This document shows positions 16,885 through 25,987 of a stretch of DNA of 64,000 bases, one piece after another. Under the pieces are notes generated by a model that was given only the letters and a program-made list of their open reading frames with translations, searched no databases and was not told the DNA's origin. Source of the stretch: Nitratireductor aestuarii. GTDB taxonomy: Bacteria; Pseudomonadota; Alphaproteobacteria; Rhizobiales; Rhizobiaceae. Made by a program: the position numbers and the translations under genes. The stretch is taken from assembly GCF_014641695.1 (NCBI RefSeq), contig NZ_BMIF01000006.1:186001-250000 (forward strand), in the 5' to 3' direction. The first letter of the stretch is position 1, and each line of letters begins with the position of its first letter.

Positions 16885-17607
16885 ATGCGCAAGAAGTTTT
16901 CTGCGAACACTGGTTTTCTTTGGCCCGACCTAAGCTTCATCGATCGCATATTTCGAGCGGCAGATACTGGCTTCGACGGGCTCGAATTTCATGATGAAGC
17001 GCAGCGTCACGATCTTGCCTCCGTACGGAGTGCACTTGCGCAAACAGGTTTGCCCGTCATCGGGATGAATATAAGGATGGGAGAAACTCTGGGTTGTGCC
17101 GGAATTCCGGGCGCGGAAGAACAGGCTTTGCTGGACTTCAAAGATGCTCTTCGGATTGCAGATGCGCTCGACGTGCCGAACATCCATGTATTGGCGGGTA
17201 GGGTGGATACGCCCGCTAGCTTGGACGTACTGGAGCGAAATCTCACCCGCTTTTCTGAAATGACGCACCGGAATATTCTTCTTGAGCCGCTTTGCCGTAG
17301 GGCCTGCGAAAACTACCCCTATTCACGCCTGTCAGAGGCTGCGGCAATCATCAAGAAGACGGGAATTCCAAATCTGCGTCTGATGTTTGATACATTCCAT
17401 GTTCGAAGTGAAGAAGACGATCTTCTGGGATCTTACCTTTCCCATTCCGAACAGATCGGGCATGTGCAGATCTCTTCCTGGCCGGATCGGGGAATGCCGG
17501 GGCCGGATGATCTTTCACTCAATTCTTTCCTGAGCGAAGTCAAAACAGAATGGGTGGGATGCGAATTCAAGGATCCTGCATCATCGGCGAGACCTCCCAA
17601 GCTTTAA
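16885..17607 (+). CDS. Sugar phosphate isomerase/epimerase, hydroxypyruvate isomerase-like TIM barrel
   Basis: Predicted xylose isomerase-like TIM-barrel protein of 240 residues. Family features include the FSANTGFLWPDL start, GFDGLEFHD, the metal Glu in ILLEPL, the metal Asp/His segment LMFDTFHV and QIGHVQISSWPDR. The final Glu is in VGCEFKD. The pattern resembles hydroxypyruvate isomerase (Hyi) and related enzymes. It is somewhat shorter than Hyi (about 258 residues) and ends soon after the last strand. It follows the SDR and precedes the molybdoenzyme, probably as one catabolic set. Confidence 0.75.
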   Translation: MRKKFSANTGFLWPDLSFIDRIFRAADTGFDGLEFHDEAQRHDLASVRSALAQTGLPVIGMNIRMGETLGCAGIPGAEEQALLDFKDALRIADALDVPNIHVLAGRVDTPASLDVLERNLTRFSEMTHRNILLEPLCRRACENYPYSRLSEAAAIIKKTGIPNLRLMFDTFHVRSEEDDLLGSYLSHSEQIGHVQISSWPDRGMPGPDDLSLNSFLSEVKTEWVGCEFKDPASSARPPKL

Positions 17608-17721
17608 TCCAGTCCATATCGACTGAGAACACCATTTATCGTCTCGAGTGGTTAGAGGCGTCCTCTCAGGAACATATCCGCGACGGAACTCTTTTCTGAG
17701 GAGAAGAGCCCGGAGTGTGAC

Positions 17722-20019
17722 ATGAATGACAGAGCCCGCTACAAACCTTACGATCAGCCTACCGGAGGCTGGGGCTCAGTCAAATCGCTGGTGAAACACT
17801 CGACCAGACAGGGTGCCGTAACCAGCGCTGCCGGTTTGATGCGCGATCACAACAAGCCCGGCGGCTATATGTGCACCAGTTGTGCATGGGCGAAGCCCGC
17901 CAAGCCTCATACGGCCGAGTTTTGCGAGAACGGCGCAAAGGCCACCTTCTGGGACCTCACCTCAAAGCGAACGACACCGGAATTCTTCTCCAGGCACACC
18001 GTCACGGAATTGCTCACCTGGTCGGACTACGATCTCGAAAATGAAGGTCGGCTCACGCACCCGATGCGCTACGACCCTGCGACCGACAAATATGTGACGG
18101 TCACCTGGGAAGATGCCTTCGCCGATATCGGCGCAAAGCTTCAGTTCTATGAGCCCAAGAGTGTGGTGTTCTACACGTCCGGTCGCGCATCTCTCGAAGC
18201 CTCCTACATGTACCAGCTGATGGCGCGTCTCTACGGCAACAACAACCTGCCGGACAGTTCGAACATGTGCCACGAGACCACATCCGTTGCGCTGCCCGAA
18301 AGCATCGGCACCCCGGTGGGGACCGTTCTGCTCGATGATTTCGACGATACGGACTGCATCCTGTCATTTGGACAGAATGTCGGGACCAATGCGCCAAGGC
18401 TGCTGCATCCGCTGCAGCAGGCCCGCAAGCGCAATGTGCCGATCATCGTCTTCAATCCACTGCGGGAGAGGGGCTGGGAAGAGTTCGTCAACCCGCAGGA
18501 TCCGGTGCAGATGTTGTCAAACTCGCCGACCAGAATAGCGACCCAATACCATCAGGTAAGAGCAGGGGGTGACATCGCAGCGATGGTGGGCATCGCCAAG
18601 GTGCTATTCGCTCTGGACGAGGAGGCGAGGGGGAGCGGACAGCCGCCGGTGCTCGACCACGCGTTTATTGCCGAGCACACCCATGGCTTCGATGCGTTCA
18701 GGGAAATGGTGCTGGGCACTGACTGGACCGAAATAACCAAGGCATCGGGTTTGCCACGCAAGGCGCTGGAGACAGCCGCACGGACCTACGCAAAGGCTCA
18801 GTCCGTGATTGCCATCTATGGCATGGGGCTTACCCAACACAAGCTCGGCATCGACAACGTGCAGATGCTGGTCAACCTGCTCTTGATGCGCGGCCAGATT
18901 GGCAAGCCTGGTGCTGGCATTTGCCCGATCCGCGGTCACTCCAATGTTCAGGGCCAGCGCACGGTAGGGATCTCGGAGAAAACCAGCCTGGTGCCGCTTG
19001 ACCGGATGGCAGAGCAATACGGTTTCGAACCACCGCGCGAAGATGGCATGAACACGGTGGAGGCTTGCGAAGCCATCATCGCGGAAAACGTGAGCGCCTT
19101 CATCGGACTGGGCGGCAACTTCCTGCGCGCCATCCCGGAGCGGGAGCTGATGGAACGCAAATGGAGGCGCCTTGACCTTGGTGTTCATATCGCCACCAAG
19201 CTGAACAGAACCCATCTGGTGACCGCGAGATCCACATTTCTTCTGCCGACGCTCGTTCGTAGCGAAATCGATGAGCAGGCGACAGGGCCGCAAATCGTCA
19301 CCATGGAAGATTCCACCACATGCATCCATGCCTCGCGCGGCAAGTTCACGCCCGCCAGTGCTCACCTGCTGTCCGAGCCCCGTATCGTCGCCGAAATCGC
19401 CAAGGCGGCGCTGGCGCCCAATCCCAAGGTCCCGTGGGATGAGTGGGTCGGAAACTACGCCCTCATCCGCGATGCCATCGAGGCAACCTTCCCGGATGAC
19501 TTCCGCGATTTTAACAAGCGGATGGATGTGCCGGGCGGCTTCCCGAGACACGTGGCGGCAAGAGACCGCAAGTGGGAAACCGAGACAGGCAAGGCCAATT
19601 TCAAGCTGCCGAAAGGGCTCTCCGCAAGCTTCGACGACGATGCGGACGAGACCGTGATGCGGCTCATCACGCTGCGCTCCAACGACCAGTTCAATACAAC
19701 GGTGTATGGCTATGACGACCGTCTGCGCGGCATTCACGGCTCACGCATGATCGTGATGATGAACAAGGACGACCGGGAACGTCTGGGCATTCGGAAGGAC
19801 GGGATGGTGCGTATGACGACGGCGGTCAATGATGGCATAACGCGCAGCATGGAAGGCTTTCAGGTGATCGACTACAATCTGCCAGCTGGCACCTGCGCCG
19901 CCTATTTTCCCGAATGCAACGCGCTTATCCCGCTCTGGCATCATGCCGAGGAGAGCAAGACGCCGTCGGCGAAATCCGTTCCCGTGCGCATCCAGCCGCA
20001 GGCAGGTCAGGGCCTATAG
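17722..20019 (+). CDS. Molybdopterin oxidoreductase, FdhF/YdeP family
   Basis: Predicted cytoplasmic Mo-bis-MGD enzyme of 765 residues, the usual YdeP-family length. The N-terminal cluster motif MCTSCAWAKP with a third Cys in FCENGAK (about residues 51-74) is characteristic. Later motifs are SSNMCHETTS, GQNVGTNAPR, RGHSNVQGQRTVGI and, in the C-terminal domain, TLRSNDQFNTT. It resembles formate dehydrogenase alpha-like proteins, but YdeP-type members have no firmly known substrate. GGAGAAGAG and then CGGAG lie upstream of the ATG. No FdhD or cofactor gene is adjacent. It ends 196 nt before the amide operon. Confidence 0.87.
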   Translation: MNDRARYKPYDQPTGGWGSVKSLVKHSTRQGAVTSAAGLMRDHNKPGGYMCTSCAWAKPAKPHTAEFCENGAKATFWDLTSKRTTPEFFSRHTVTELLTWSDYDLENEGRLTHPMRYDPATDKYVTVTWEDAFADIGAKLQFYEPKSVVFYTSGRASLEASYMYQLMARLYGNNNLPDSSNMCHETTSVALPESIGTPVGTVLLDDFDDTDCILSFGQNVGTNAPRLLHPLQQARKRNVPIIVFNPLRERGWEEFVNPQDPVQMLSNSPTRIATQYHQVRAGGDIAAMVGIAKVLFALDEEARGSGQPPVLDHAFIAEHTHGFDAFREMVLGTDWTEITKASGLPRKALETAARTYAKAQSVIAIYGMGLTQHKLGIDNVQMLVNLLLMRGQIGKPGAGICPIRGHSNVQGQRTVGISEKTSLVPLDRMAEQYGFEPPREDGMNTVEACEAIIAENVSAFIGLGGNFLRAIPERELMERKWRRLDLGVHIATKLNRTHLVTARSTFLLPTLVRSEIDEQATGPQIVTMEDSTTCIHASRGKFTPASAHLLSEPRIVAEIAKAALAPNPKVPWDEWVGNYALIRDAIEATFPDDFRDFNKRMDVPGGFPRHVAARDRKWETETGKANFKLPKGLSASFDDDADETVMRLITLRSNDQFNTTVYGYDDRLRGIHGSRMIVMMNKDDRERLGIRKDGMVRMTTAVNDGITRSMEGFQVIDYNLPAGTCAAYFPECNALIPLWHHAEESKTPSAKSVPVRIQPQAGQGL

Positions 20020-20068
20020 CCCGTCACTGCTGCAATCCGTTCGTGGCAAGTGCTCACCGTATGGATAG

Positions 20069-20098
20069 TTGACACTTCGGATGTTTCCAATACATTAT
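20069..20098 (+). promoter_or_regulatory. Promoter of the amide-utilisation operon
   Basis: TTGACA at 20069-20074 with CATTAT 18 nt later (20093-20098), or TACATT at 16 nt. It points into a leader of roughly 110 nt that ends in an intrinsic terminator just before amiC. Confidence 0.5.
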
Positions 20099-20103
20099 GC
20101 CTA

Positions 20104-20163
20104 TGCGTTGGGCAGGTGAGCCCGGGTGGCGCAAAAATTTGCATGACATATTGATGGCAAGAA
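20104..20163 (+). promoter_or_regulatory. Candidate ANTAR (AmiR) antiterminator RNA in the amiC leader
   Basis: Upstream of the leader terminator there is a short hairpin, GGGC-AGGTGA-GCCC (6-nt loop starting with A, stem extendable by two G-U pairs), at about 20109-20122. Further possible pairing lies between TTGC and GCAA at about 20140-20161. AmiR proteins bind such leader RNA to prevent termination. The loops do not match the published ANTAR consensus perfectly, so the exact fold is uncertain. Confidence 0.4.
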
Positions 20164-20199
20164 TGCCCACAGTGCCAACACTGTAGGGCACTTTTTTTT
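20164..20199 (+). terminator. Leader intrinsic terminator (attenuator) before amiC
   Basis: Strong stem TGCCCACAGTG / CACTGT-A-GGGCA with a CCAA loop and one bulged A, followed by C and eight T residues (20192-20199). It lies only 16 nt upstream of the amiC start codon, so transcription must read through it to express the operon. This matches control by AmiR antitermination, encoded by the second gene of the same operon. Confidence 0.8.
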
Positions 20200-20215
20200 G
20201 CCTGCGAGGGGAGTC

Positions 20216-21373
20216 ATGGCAAAAGCGCTGTACAAGATCGGAGTCCTGTTTTCCCATAGCGGCCCATATGGTGTCGTCTCGCGCTCCATGTTCAACGGAG
20301 CGATGCTGGCTTTCGATGAGATAGCCGAAGCCTGTCCATTTCAGCTTACTCCCGTCATCGCCGATCCCGCCGGTTCATTCGAGCGCTATGCCAGCCTGAG
20401 CCTGGAATTGCTCGGCAAGCACGGCGTCAGGCATGTCGTCGGCTGCTACACGTCATCCAGCCGCAAAGACGTCATTCCGCTTTTCGAGAAAAGCGACGCG
20501 CTGCTCTGGTATCCCTCCCACTACGAGGGTTTCGAAACCTCTTCCAACGTCGTCTATACGGGAGCAGCGCCCAATCAGCATATCATTCCGCTGATCGAGT
20601 TCCTGCTCGCCAACCTTGGAAAGCGCGCCTTCTGCGTCGGCTCGAACTATATCTGGGCCTGGGAGAACAATCGCATCCTGCGTGAAGCACTGTCCGCCGC
20701 CGGGGGCAAGGTCCTTTCGGAGCGCTATACGGCCGTCGGCGACACTGATTTCTCCAAGACCATTGCCGCGATCCTGGAGGAAAAGCCGGATTTCGTCTTT
20801 AACACGCTGATCGGCACCAGCGCCTACCGTTTCTTCCAGGCATTCCGCGCCGCCTGCCAGGAGCGCGGTATTGACCAGCCGTCGGAAATCCCGGTGGTGA
20901 GTTGCAGCCTATCCGAGCCCGAACTGGCAGAAATCGGGCGGCACGCGATGGACGGGCATATCAGCTCGAGCGTCTATTTCTCCTCCATCAAGTCACCTGC
21001 CAATTCCCGCTTTGCCGCAGCCTATCGCGCGCGATGGCCGAACAGCGCGGCCGCCTCGGCAGACGCGGAAGCCTCCTATGTGGCGGTAAAGCTGCTGGCA
21101 GCAGCGATCGCTGCCGCAGGCTCCGATGACGTCGATGCGGTCCGCAAGGCGTTGCCTGCGCTGACGGTTGAGGCACCGCAGGGGAAGGTCAGCATCGATG
21201 GAGCAACCAACCACGCATACCTCACGCCGCGGATCGGCAGGTCCACGGCCTCGGGCCAATTCGACATCCTCTGGGAGGCTGACGATCCGGTCCAGCCTGA
21301 TCCATATCTCGTGAAGACCACGCCCCGCTATGCCATTCGCAACAGCATGCCGAAGCTGAGGGTGATCAAATGA
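20216..21373 (+). CDS. amiC: AmiC-like amide sensor protein
   Basis: Cytoplasmic amide-binding protein that in Pseudomonas holds AmiR inactive until amide is bound. The 385-residue sequence is a periplasmic-binding-protein type I fold without a signal peptide: YKIGVLFSHSGPYGVVSRSMFNGAMLAFDE at the start (shown in part), YTSSSRKDV, LLWYPSHYEGFE and NTLIGTSAYRFFQAF. The ATG at 20216 is preceded by GAGGGGAG; a longer reading from 20198 would begin inside the terminator region. It overlaps amiR by 4 nt (ATGA), as expected for a stoichiometric AmiC-AmiR pair. Confidence 0.88.
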   Translation: MAKALYKIGVLFSHSGPYGVVSRSMFNGAMLAFDEIAEACPFQLTPVIADPAGSFERYASLSLELLGKHGVRHVVGCYTSSSRKDVIPLFEKSDALLWYPSHYEGFETSSNVVYTGAAPNQHIIPLIEFLLANLGKRAFCVGSNYIWAWENNRILREALSAAGGKVLSERYTAVGDTDFSKTIAAILEEKPDFVFNTLIGTSAYRFFQAFRAACQERGIDQPSEIPVVSCSLSEPELAEIGRHAMDGHISSSVYFSSIKSPANSRFAAAYRARWPNSAAASADAEASYVAVKLLAAAIAAAGSDDVDAVRKALPALTVEAPQGKVSIDGATNHAYLTPRIGRSTASGQFDILWEADDPVQPDPYLVKTTPRYAIRNSMPKLRVIK

Positions 21374-22005
21374 ACGAGCCGCGCATCATCCAGAATTTCG
21401 TAGGCTACCGCGCGACCATCGCGACGGAGCAGCCCGGAGCCGTCGAGCAGCTTGAGGACATGCTGAGCAAACTCGGCATTGCCGTCGTCATGGCCGAGAT
21501 CCGCGATGCCAAGCTGCAGATCGAACCCGGCGAGAAGAACGTCCTGTTCATCGATTCAGACCTCAACGTCGCGGTGGATACAAGTGCATCGGAACCCAGC
21601 CGTTGTCTTCCAGTCATTGGCATCATCGGTGTCGAAGCACCAAGCCGGTTGCGCTCGCTGATGCAGCTTGGCACCACCTCGACCCTGCGCAAGCCTGTCC
21701 ACCGGGCCGCAGTCTACTCGGCGCTCTACGTGGGCATCAACGAGTTCCGCCGCCGTCGTCACCTGGCCGATCTGGTCGATGAATATGAGCGGCGGAGGCT
21801 GATGCGCAAGACGCTCGTCCAGGCTGTCCTGATCGTCATGCACCGCACCGGCGCGGACTATGCCGGAGCCTACGACCAGTTGCGCCGCGAAAGCATGCGT
21901 TCGCGCCAAAGCCTCGAGGATTTCTGCGAGGCGTTCATCCATGCCCACGGCCCCGGACCGGATGAACTCGAAACGCAAATCGGGCCGAAGACCAACTACG
22001 CCTAA
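21370..22005 (+). CDS. amiR: AmiR-like transcription antiterminator with ANTAR domain
   Basis: Predicted RNA-binding antiterminator, 211 residues. The N-terminal part (about 10-125) is a degenerate receiver-like fold without a clear phosphoacceptor motif. A coiled-coil segment (EYERRRLMRK) leads into the ANTAR three-helix domain at about 137-196 (AVLIVMHRTGADYAGAYDQLRRESM region). It overlaps amiC by four bases. Its RNA target is most likely the leader terminator 5' of amiC, which gives autogenous control of the whole operon; this follows from the Pseudomonas AmiR model. Confidence 0.87.
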   Translation: MNEPRIIQNFVGYRATIATEQPGAVEQLEDMLSKLGIAVVMAEIRDAKLQIEPGEKNVLFIDSDLNVAVDTSASEPSRCLPVIGIIGVEAPSRLRSLMQLGTTSTLRKPVHRAAVYSALYVGINEFRRRRHLADLVDEYERRRLMRKTLVQAVLIVMHRTGADYAGAYDQLRRESMRSRQSLEDFCEAFIHAHGPGPDELETQIGPKTNYA

Positions 22006-22030
22006 AAATAATAAACCAGAGGAGAACAAC

Positions 22031-23257
22031 ATGACATCAAGATGGCTACAGGCTGGCACGCTGGCGTGCGCCTTTGCTGTGTCCGGAGCCGCCTTTGCCG
22101 CCGATCCCATCAAGATCGGTGTGCTGGAAGATCAATCGGGCGACTTTGCCGCCGCGACAATCGGCAAGGTCCACGCGATCGAACTGGCGGCAGAAGAGAT
22201 CAACGAGGCCGGCGGCATCGCTGGCCGCCCGATCGAACTGGTCGTCTATGACACCCAGTCCGACAACAACCGCTACCAGGAATTCATGCGCCGCGTGCTG
22301 CAGCGTGACAAGGTCGACGTTGTATTCGCCGGCTTCTCATCGGCTTCGCGCGAAGCCTATCGCCCGATCGTGAACCAGTTCGACGGCTTGGCCTTCTACA
22401 ACAACCAGTATGAGGGCGGTGTCTGCGACGCAAACATGATCGTCACCGGCGCGGTGCCGGAGCAACAGTTCTCGACGCTCATCCCGTGGATGATGGAGAA
22501 ATACGGCAACAAGGTCTATACGATCGCCGCCGACTACAATTTTGGCCAGATCTCGGCCGAATGGGTGCGCAACATCGTCAAGGAAAACGGCGGTGAGATG
22601 GTGGGCGAGGAGTTCATTCCGCTGGGCGTCTCGCAGTTCTCGCAGACGATCCAGAACATCCAGAACGCCAAGCCCGCGTTCGTCGTGACCCTGCTCGTGG
22701 GCGCCGCCCAGGCCTCCTATTACGAGCAGGCCGCCTCGGCCAATCTCGGCCTGCCGATGGCATCATCGGTCAACGTCGGACAGGGCTACGAGCACAAGCG
22801 CTTCACCCCGCCTTCGCTCGGCGACATGTATGTCACCACCAACTACATCGAAGAAGTCGACACGCCGGCCAGCAAGGCGTTTTTGGAGAAGTTCCACGCC
22901 AAGTATCCGAACGAGCCTTACGTCAACCAGGAAGCGGCGAATTCCTACATTGCCATGAACCTCTACAAGCAGATGGTCGAGCGCGCCAACTCCACCAAGC
23001 GCGACGACCTGCGCAAGGTGATCGCGGAAGGTGACGTCTGCTTTGATGGTCCATCCGGCAATGTCTGCCTCGATCCAAAGAGCCAGCACATGTCGCACAC
23101 GATTTATCTGGCGCATGTCAACAAGGACCATTCGATCGATTTCCCGAAGGTATGGGACAACATCAAGCCTTATTGGCTCGGCGATGAGGGCTGCGACCTG
23201 ACCCAGTCCGATCCGGACGCGCAGTACACGCCGTCCAATCCTCCAACCAAGCAGTAG
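22031..23257 (+). CDS. Amide/urea ABC transporter substrate-binding protein
   Basis: Periplasmic receptor (408 residues) with a signal peptide ending at AAFAAD. It is a type I binding protein of the UrtA/FmdD group: IKIGVLEDQSGDFAA, the AAEEINEAGGIAGRPIE region, YNNQYEGGVCD and TNYIEEVDTP. Two C-terminal Cys-containing segments (VCFDGPSGNVCLD) are typical of this group. The ATG at 22031 follows GAGGAGA; the longer reading overlaps amiR and lacks a signal peptide. With the four downstream genes it forms a complete importer for short-chain amides or urea. Specificity is inferred from the AmiC/AmiR and formamidase neighbours. Confidence 0.88.
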   Translation: MTSRWLQAGTLACAFAVSGAAFAADPIKIGVLEDQSGDFAAATIGKVHAIELAAEEINEAGGIAGRPIELVVYDTQSDNNRYQEFMRRVLQRDKVDVVFAGFSSASREAYRPIVNQFDGLAFYNNQYEGGVCDANMIVTGAVPEQQFSTLIPWMMEKYGNKVYTIAADYNFGQISAEWVRNIVKENGGEMVGEEFIPLGVSQFSQTIQNIQNAKPAFVVTLLVGAAQASYYEQAASANLGLPMASSVNVGQGYEHKRFTPPSLGDMYVTTNYIEEVDTPASKAFLEKFHAKYPNEPYVNQEAANSYIAMNLYKQMVERANSTKRDDLRKVIAEGDVCFDGPSGNVCLDPKSQHMSHTIYLAHVNKDHSIDFPKVWDNIKPYWLGDEGCDLTQSDPDAQYTPSNPPTKQ

Positions 23258-23330
23258 ATGCCTACGTGAATAATGGGCGCGATCCATCGCGCCCATCCCC
23301 ACGCAGTCTGCTGCCCCATTGGAGTTCCTA

Positions 23331-24203
23331 ATGGATTTCGTGACAACGTTGGTGTCGTCAGCCTACCAATTTGGCGACGCGTTCGCGTTTCTTGTCCTTT
23401 CCGCCTGCGGCCTCGCCGTCATCTTCGGCATGATGGGCGTCATCAATCTTGCGCATGGCGAGTTCATCATGTGCGGTGCCTACATGACCGTGTTCGCGGT
23501 CAACTGGGGCCTGCCGTTGCCGCTCGCCATCATCGTGGGCAGCCTTTTTGCCGGGCTTGTCGGAATGGTCATCGAGCGTCTGGTGGTGCGCAGGCTCTAT
23601 TCGCGCCCTCTCGACTCTATCCTCGCCACCTGGGGCGTAAGCCTTATCGCCTCGCAGGGTACGCTGATCCTTTTCGGCCCTACCATGCGCGGCGTTGGCA
23701 CTCCGCTCGGCAGTTTCATGGTCGGCTCCCTGTCCTTTTCGTACTATCGCCTCGTGCTGATGGCAACGGCGATCGCTGTGCTCCTGCTGCTCTATCTCGT
23801 CTTCAACAAGACGCGGTTCGGCGTGCTGGCGCGCGCCACCATTCAGGCGCCACATATGGCGAGTGCGCTGGGGGTCGATACCAACCGCATCTACACGCTT
23901 ACCTTCGGCATTGGCGCAGCCCTTGCTGGCCTCACCGGCGGCATCTACGCGCCGACCATGACGATGATCCCGACGATGGGCACGACCTTCATCATGGAAG
24001 CATTCGTCACGGTCGTGGTCGGCGGCGCAGACGTGTTCATCGGGACCGCACCCGCAGCTGTCTTGCTCGCGGTAGTCAAAGCCTCGCTGACCTCCTGGCA
24101 GGGACAGCTGGCGGGCCAGATCGGACTCCTCCTTGCCGTCATCATCACCATCCGCCTGCTGCCGAAAGGCGTGACGGGCTTCATTCTGAAGGGGCGGGTC
24201 TGA
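23331..24203 (+). CDS. Amide ABC transporter permease, LivH/UrtB type
   Basis: Inner-membrane permease of 290 residues with about eight hydrophobic segments. The GMMGVINLAHGEFIMCGAYM segment and the LGVDTNRIYTLTFGIGAALAGLTGG loop (shown in parts) are hallmarks of the LivH family: RATIQAPHMASALGVD is its cytoplasmic coupling region. The ATG at 23331 has GGAG 6 nt upstream; a TTG at 23319 is also in frame. It lies second in the importer set, after the binding protein. Confidence 0.87.
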   Translation: MDFVTTLVSSAYQFGDAFAFLVLSACGLAVIFGMMGVINLAHGEFIMCGAYMTVFAVNWGLPLPLAIIVGSLFAGLVGMVIERLVVRRLYSRPLDSILATWGVSLIASQGTLILFGPTMRGVGTPLGSFMVGSLSFSYYRLVLMATAIAVLLLLYLVFNKTRFGVLARATIQAPHMASALGVDTNRIYTLTFGIGAALAGLTGGIYAPTMTMIPTMGTTFIMEAFVTVVVGGADVFIGTAPAAVLLAVVKASLTSWQGQLAGQIGLLLAVIITIRLLPKGVTGFILKGRV

Positions 24204-24209
24204 GCAGCA

Positions 24210-25268
24210 ATGACATTGTCACGGATCTTCAAGCGGCTGGAAGGGCCGCAAACCATGGGAAAGGGGCCCTTGTTCTGGACCGCCTTCGCGGTAGTCCTGG
24301 CCATTGCCCTGGCCTATCCGTTGTTTGCCGACGGATATGATGTCGGCAACAACATCTACTTCCTGAACTGGACCTTCATGGCCCTCGGCCTCAGCATCAT
24401 CTGGGGCTATGGCGGCTCGCTGTCATTCGGCCAGACTGCCTTCTTCGGCGTTGCCGGCTACAGCTACGGCATCCTCACCATCAATTTCGGCACCGCCTAC
24501 GGTCTCGGCGTAGTCGCGGTGCTGATGGCCATCGCCATTGCCGCGCTGTTCGCCGCCATTCTGGGCTACTTCCTGTTCTTCGGCCGCATCAGCGGCATCT
24601 TCCTTGGCATAGTCACCCTTTCGGTGACGCTGGCGCTGGAGCGTTTCATGGCCCAGACCGCCGGCCCCCAGTGGACAGTCGGATCGGCGCGCCTCAACGG
24701 CTTCAACGGGATGAGCGGCATGCCGCCGCTCACCCTGCCATGGTTCGGCGGCGATATCGTTCTCTACCCCGATATCGGCCTTTACTACCTTGTTCTCGGC
24801 CTCCTCGTGATCATCTACCTCGGGCTGCGCATCCTGGTGAATTCCAAGTTCGGCAATGTGCTCGTAGCGGTGCGCGAGAATCCGGAACGCGCAGAAATGC
24901 TGGGCTACGACATTCGCAAGTACCAGCTCGGCGGCTTTGTCATAGGAGCGGCGCTCGCCGGGCTGAGCGGTGCGCTCTACACAAGCTGGGGCCAGTACAT
25001 TACCCCGTCGTCGATGGGCATCACCTCGGCCGCGCTTCCCATCATCTGGGTTGCTGTGGGCGGCCGTTCCGACATCACAGCCACGCTGATAGGGACGCTC
25101 ATCGTTCTCTCAGGCTTCCAGGCACTTACCATCTACGGCAGTCAGTATGCGCTGGTGGTGATGGGGCTGCTTCTGGTCTGCACGGTCCTCCTGGCTCCGA
25201 AGGGCCTGGTCGCCAACGCCGGCATCCTGCTCGGTTCCCTCTTCAACCGCAAGAATGGGAGCGCGTAG
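24210..25268 (+). CDS. Amide ABC transporter permease, LivM/UrtC type
   Basis: Second membrane subunit of 352 residues with about nine to ten hydrophobic segments. LivM-family signatures are LSIIWGYGGSLSFGQTAFFGVAGYSYG (in part), FLFFGRISGIFLGIVTLS and the AVRENPERAEMLGYDIRKYQL coupling loop (in part). It begins 6 nt after the LivH-type permease and ends 2 nt before the first ATPase. It should pair with the LivH-type subunit in the inner membrane. Confidence 0.87.
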   Translation: MTLSRIFKRLEGPQTMGKGPLFWTAFAVVLAIALAYPLFADGYDVGNNIYFLNWTFMALGLSIIWGYGGSLSFGQTAFFGVAGYSYGILTINFGTAYGLGVVAVLMAIAIAALFAAILGYFLFFGRISGIFLGIVTLSVTLALERFMAQTAGPQWTVGSARLNGFNGMSGMPPLTLPWFGGDIVLYPDIGLYYLVLGLLVIIYLGLRILVNSKFGNVLVAVRENPERAEMLGYDIRKYQLGGFVIGAALAGLSGALYTSWGQYITPSSMGITSAALPIIWVAVGGRSDITATLIGTLIVLSGFQALTIYGSQYALVVMGLLLVCTVLLAPKGLVANAGILLGSLFNRKNGSA

Positions 25269-25270
25269 CC

Positions 25271-25987
25271 ATGGCCATGCTGGAGACCCACAATCTCAAC
25301 AAGCACTTCGGCGGCCTGCACGTCACCGCCGATGTCAGCTTCACCCTCGAAGCAGGTAAGATCCATTGTCTCATCGGGCCAAATGGTGCCGGCAAGAGCA
25401 CCTTCTTCCGCCTGCTGCTGGGAGAGCACCAACCGTCTAGCGGAAAGATCATGTTCGACGGAGTAGACATAACCCGGCTCAAGCCGTTCCAGCGCATCAA
25501 TCAGGGCATGAGCGTCAAGTTCCAGGTGCCCGGCATCTTCAGTGCATTGAGTGTGCGCCAGAACCTTGAAATCGCTCTGCAGCGCCGGCTGGAGGGTGCC
25601 GAGCTCGATGCAGAGGTGGAAAGGCTGCTGGACTTCCTGCAGCTTAAAGACGTGGCCAGCCAGCTTGCCGGAAATCTCAGCCACGGCCTTAAACAGTGGC
25701 TCGAGATCGGCATGGCGATATCGCTGAAACCGAAGCTTCTGCTGCTGGACGAGCCAACAGCCGGCATGTCACCCGAAGAAACACACATGACCGGGGAGAT
25801 CGTGAAGCAGCTCAACGCTGAAGGCATGACCGTGCTCGCTGTCGAGCATGACATGGCCTTCGTCCGGCAGGTGGCGCACCGTGTCTCCGTCCTCCATTTC
25901 GGGCGCATATTCGCTGAAGGCACCTTCGCCGAGATCGTCGCCGACGAGCGGGTTGCCGCAATCTATCTGGGACAAAGCCATGACTGA
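25271..25987 (+). CDS. Amide ABC transporter ATP-binding protein, LivG/UrtD type
   Basis: ATPase subunit of 238 residues. Walker A GPNGAGKST is at about residues 35-43, the signature LSHGLKQ precedes Walker B LLLLDEPTAG, and the H-loop is in VEHDM. The ATG at 25271 is used; the much longer open frame upstream overlaps livM-type coding sequence in another frame and is not real. It overlaps the next ATPase by 8 nt. Confidence 0.88.
   Translation: MAMLETHNLNKHFGGLHVTADVSFTLEAGKIHCLIGPNGAGKSTFFRLLLGEHQPSSGKIMFDGVDITRLKPFQRINQGMSVKFQVPGIFSALSVRQNLEIALQRRLEGAELDAEVERLLDFLQLKDVASQLAGNLSHGLKQWLEIGMAISLKPKLLLLDEPTAGMSPEETHMTGEIVKQLNAEGMTVLAVEHDMAFVRQVAHRVSVLHFGRIFAEGTFAEIVADERVAAIYLGQSHD

Noticed and set aside
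20140-20161. Second hairpin as a firm ANTAR hexaloop
   Set aside because: The pairing is short with a bulge and the loop does not fit the ANTAR loop rule, so it is mentioned only as possible.
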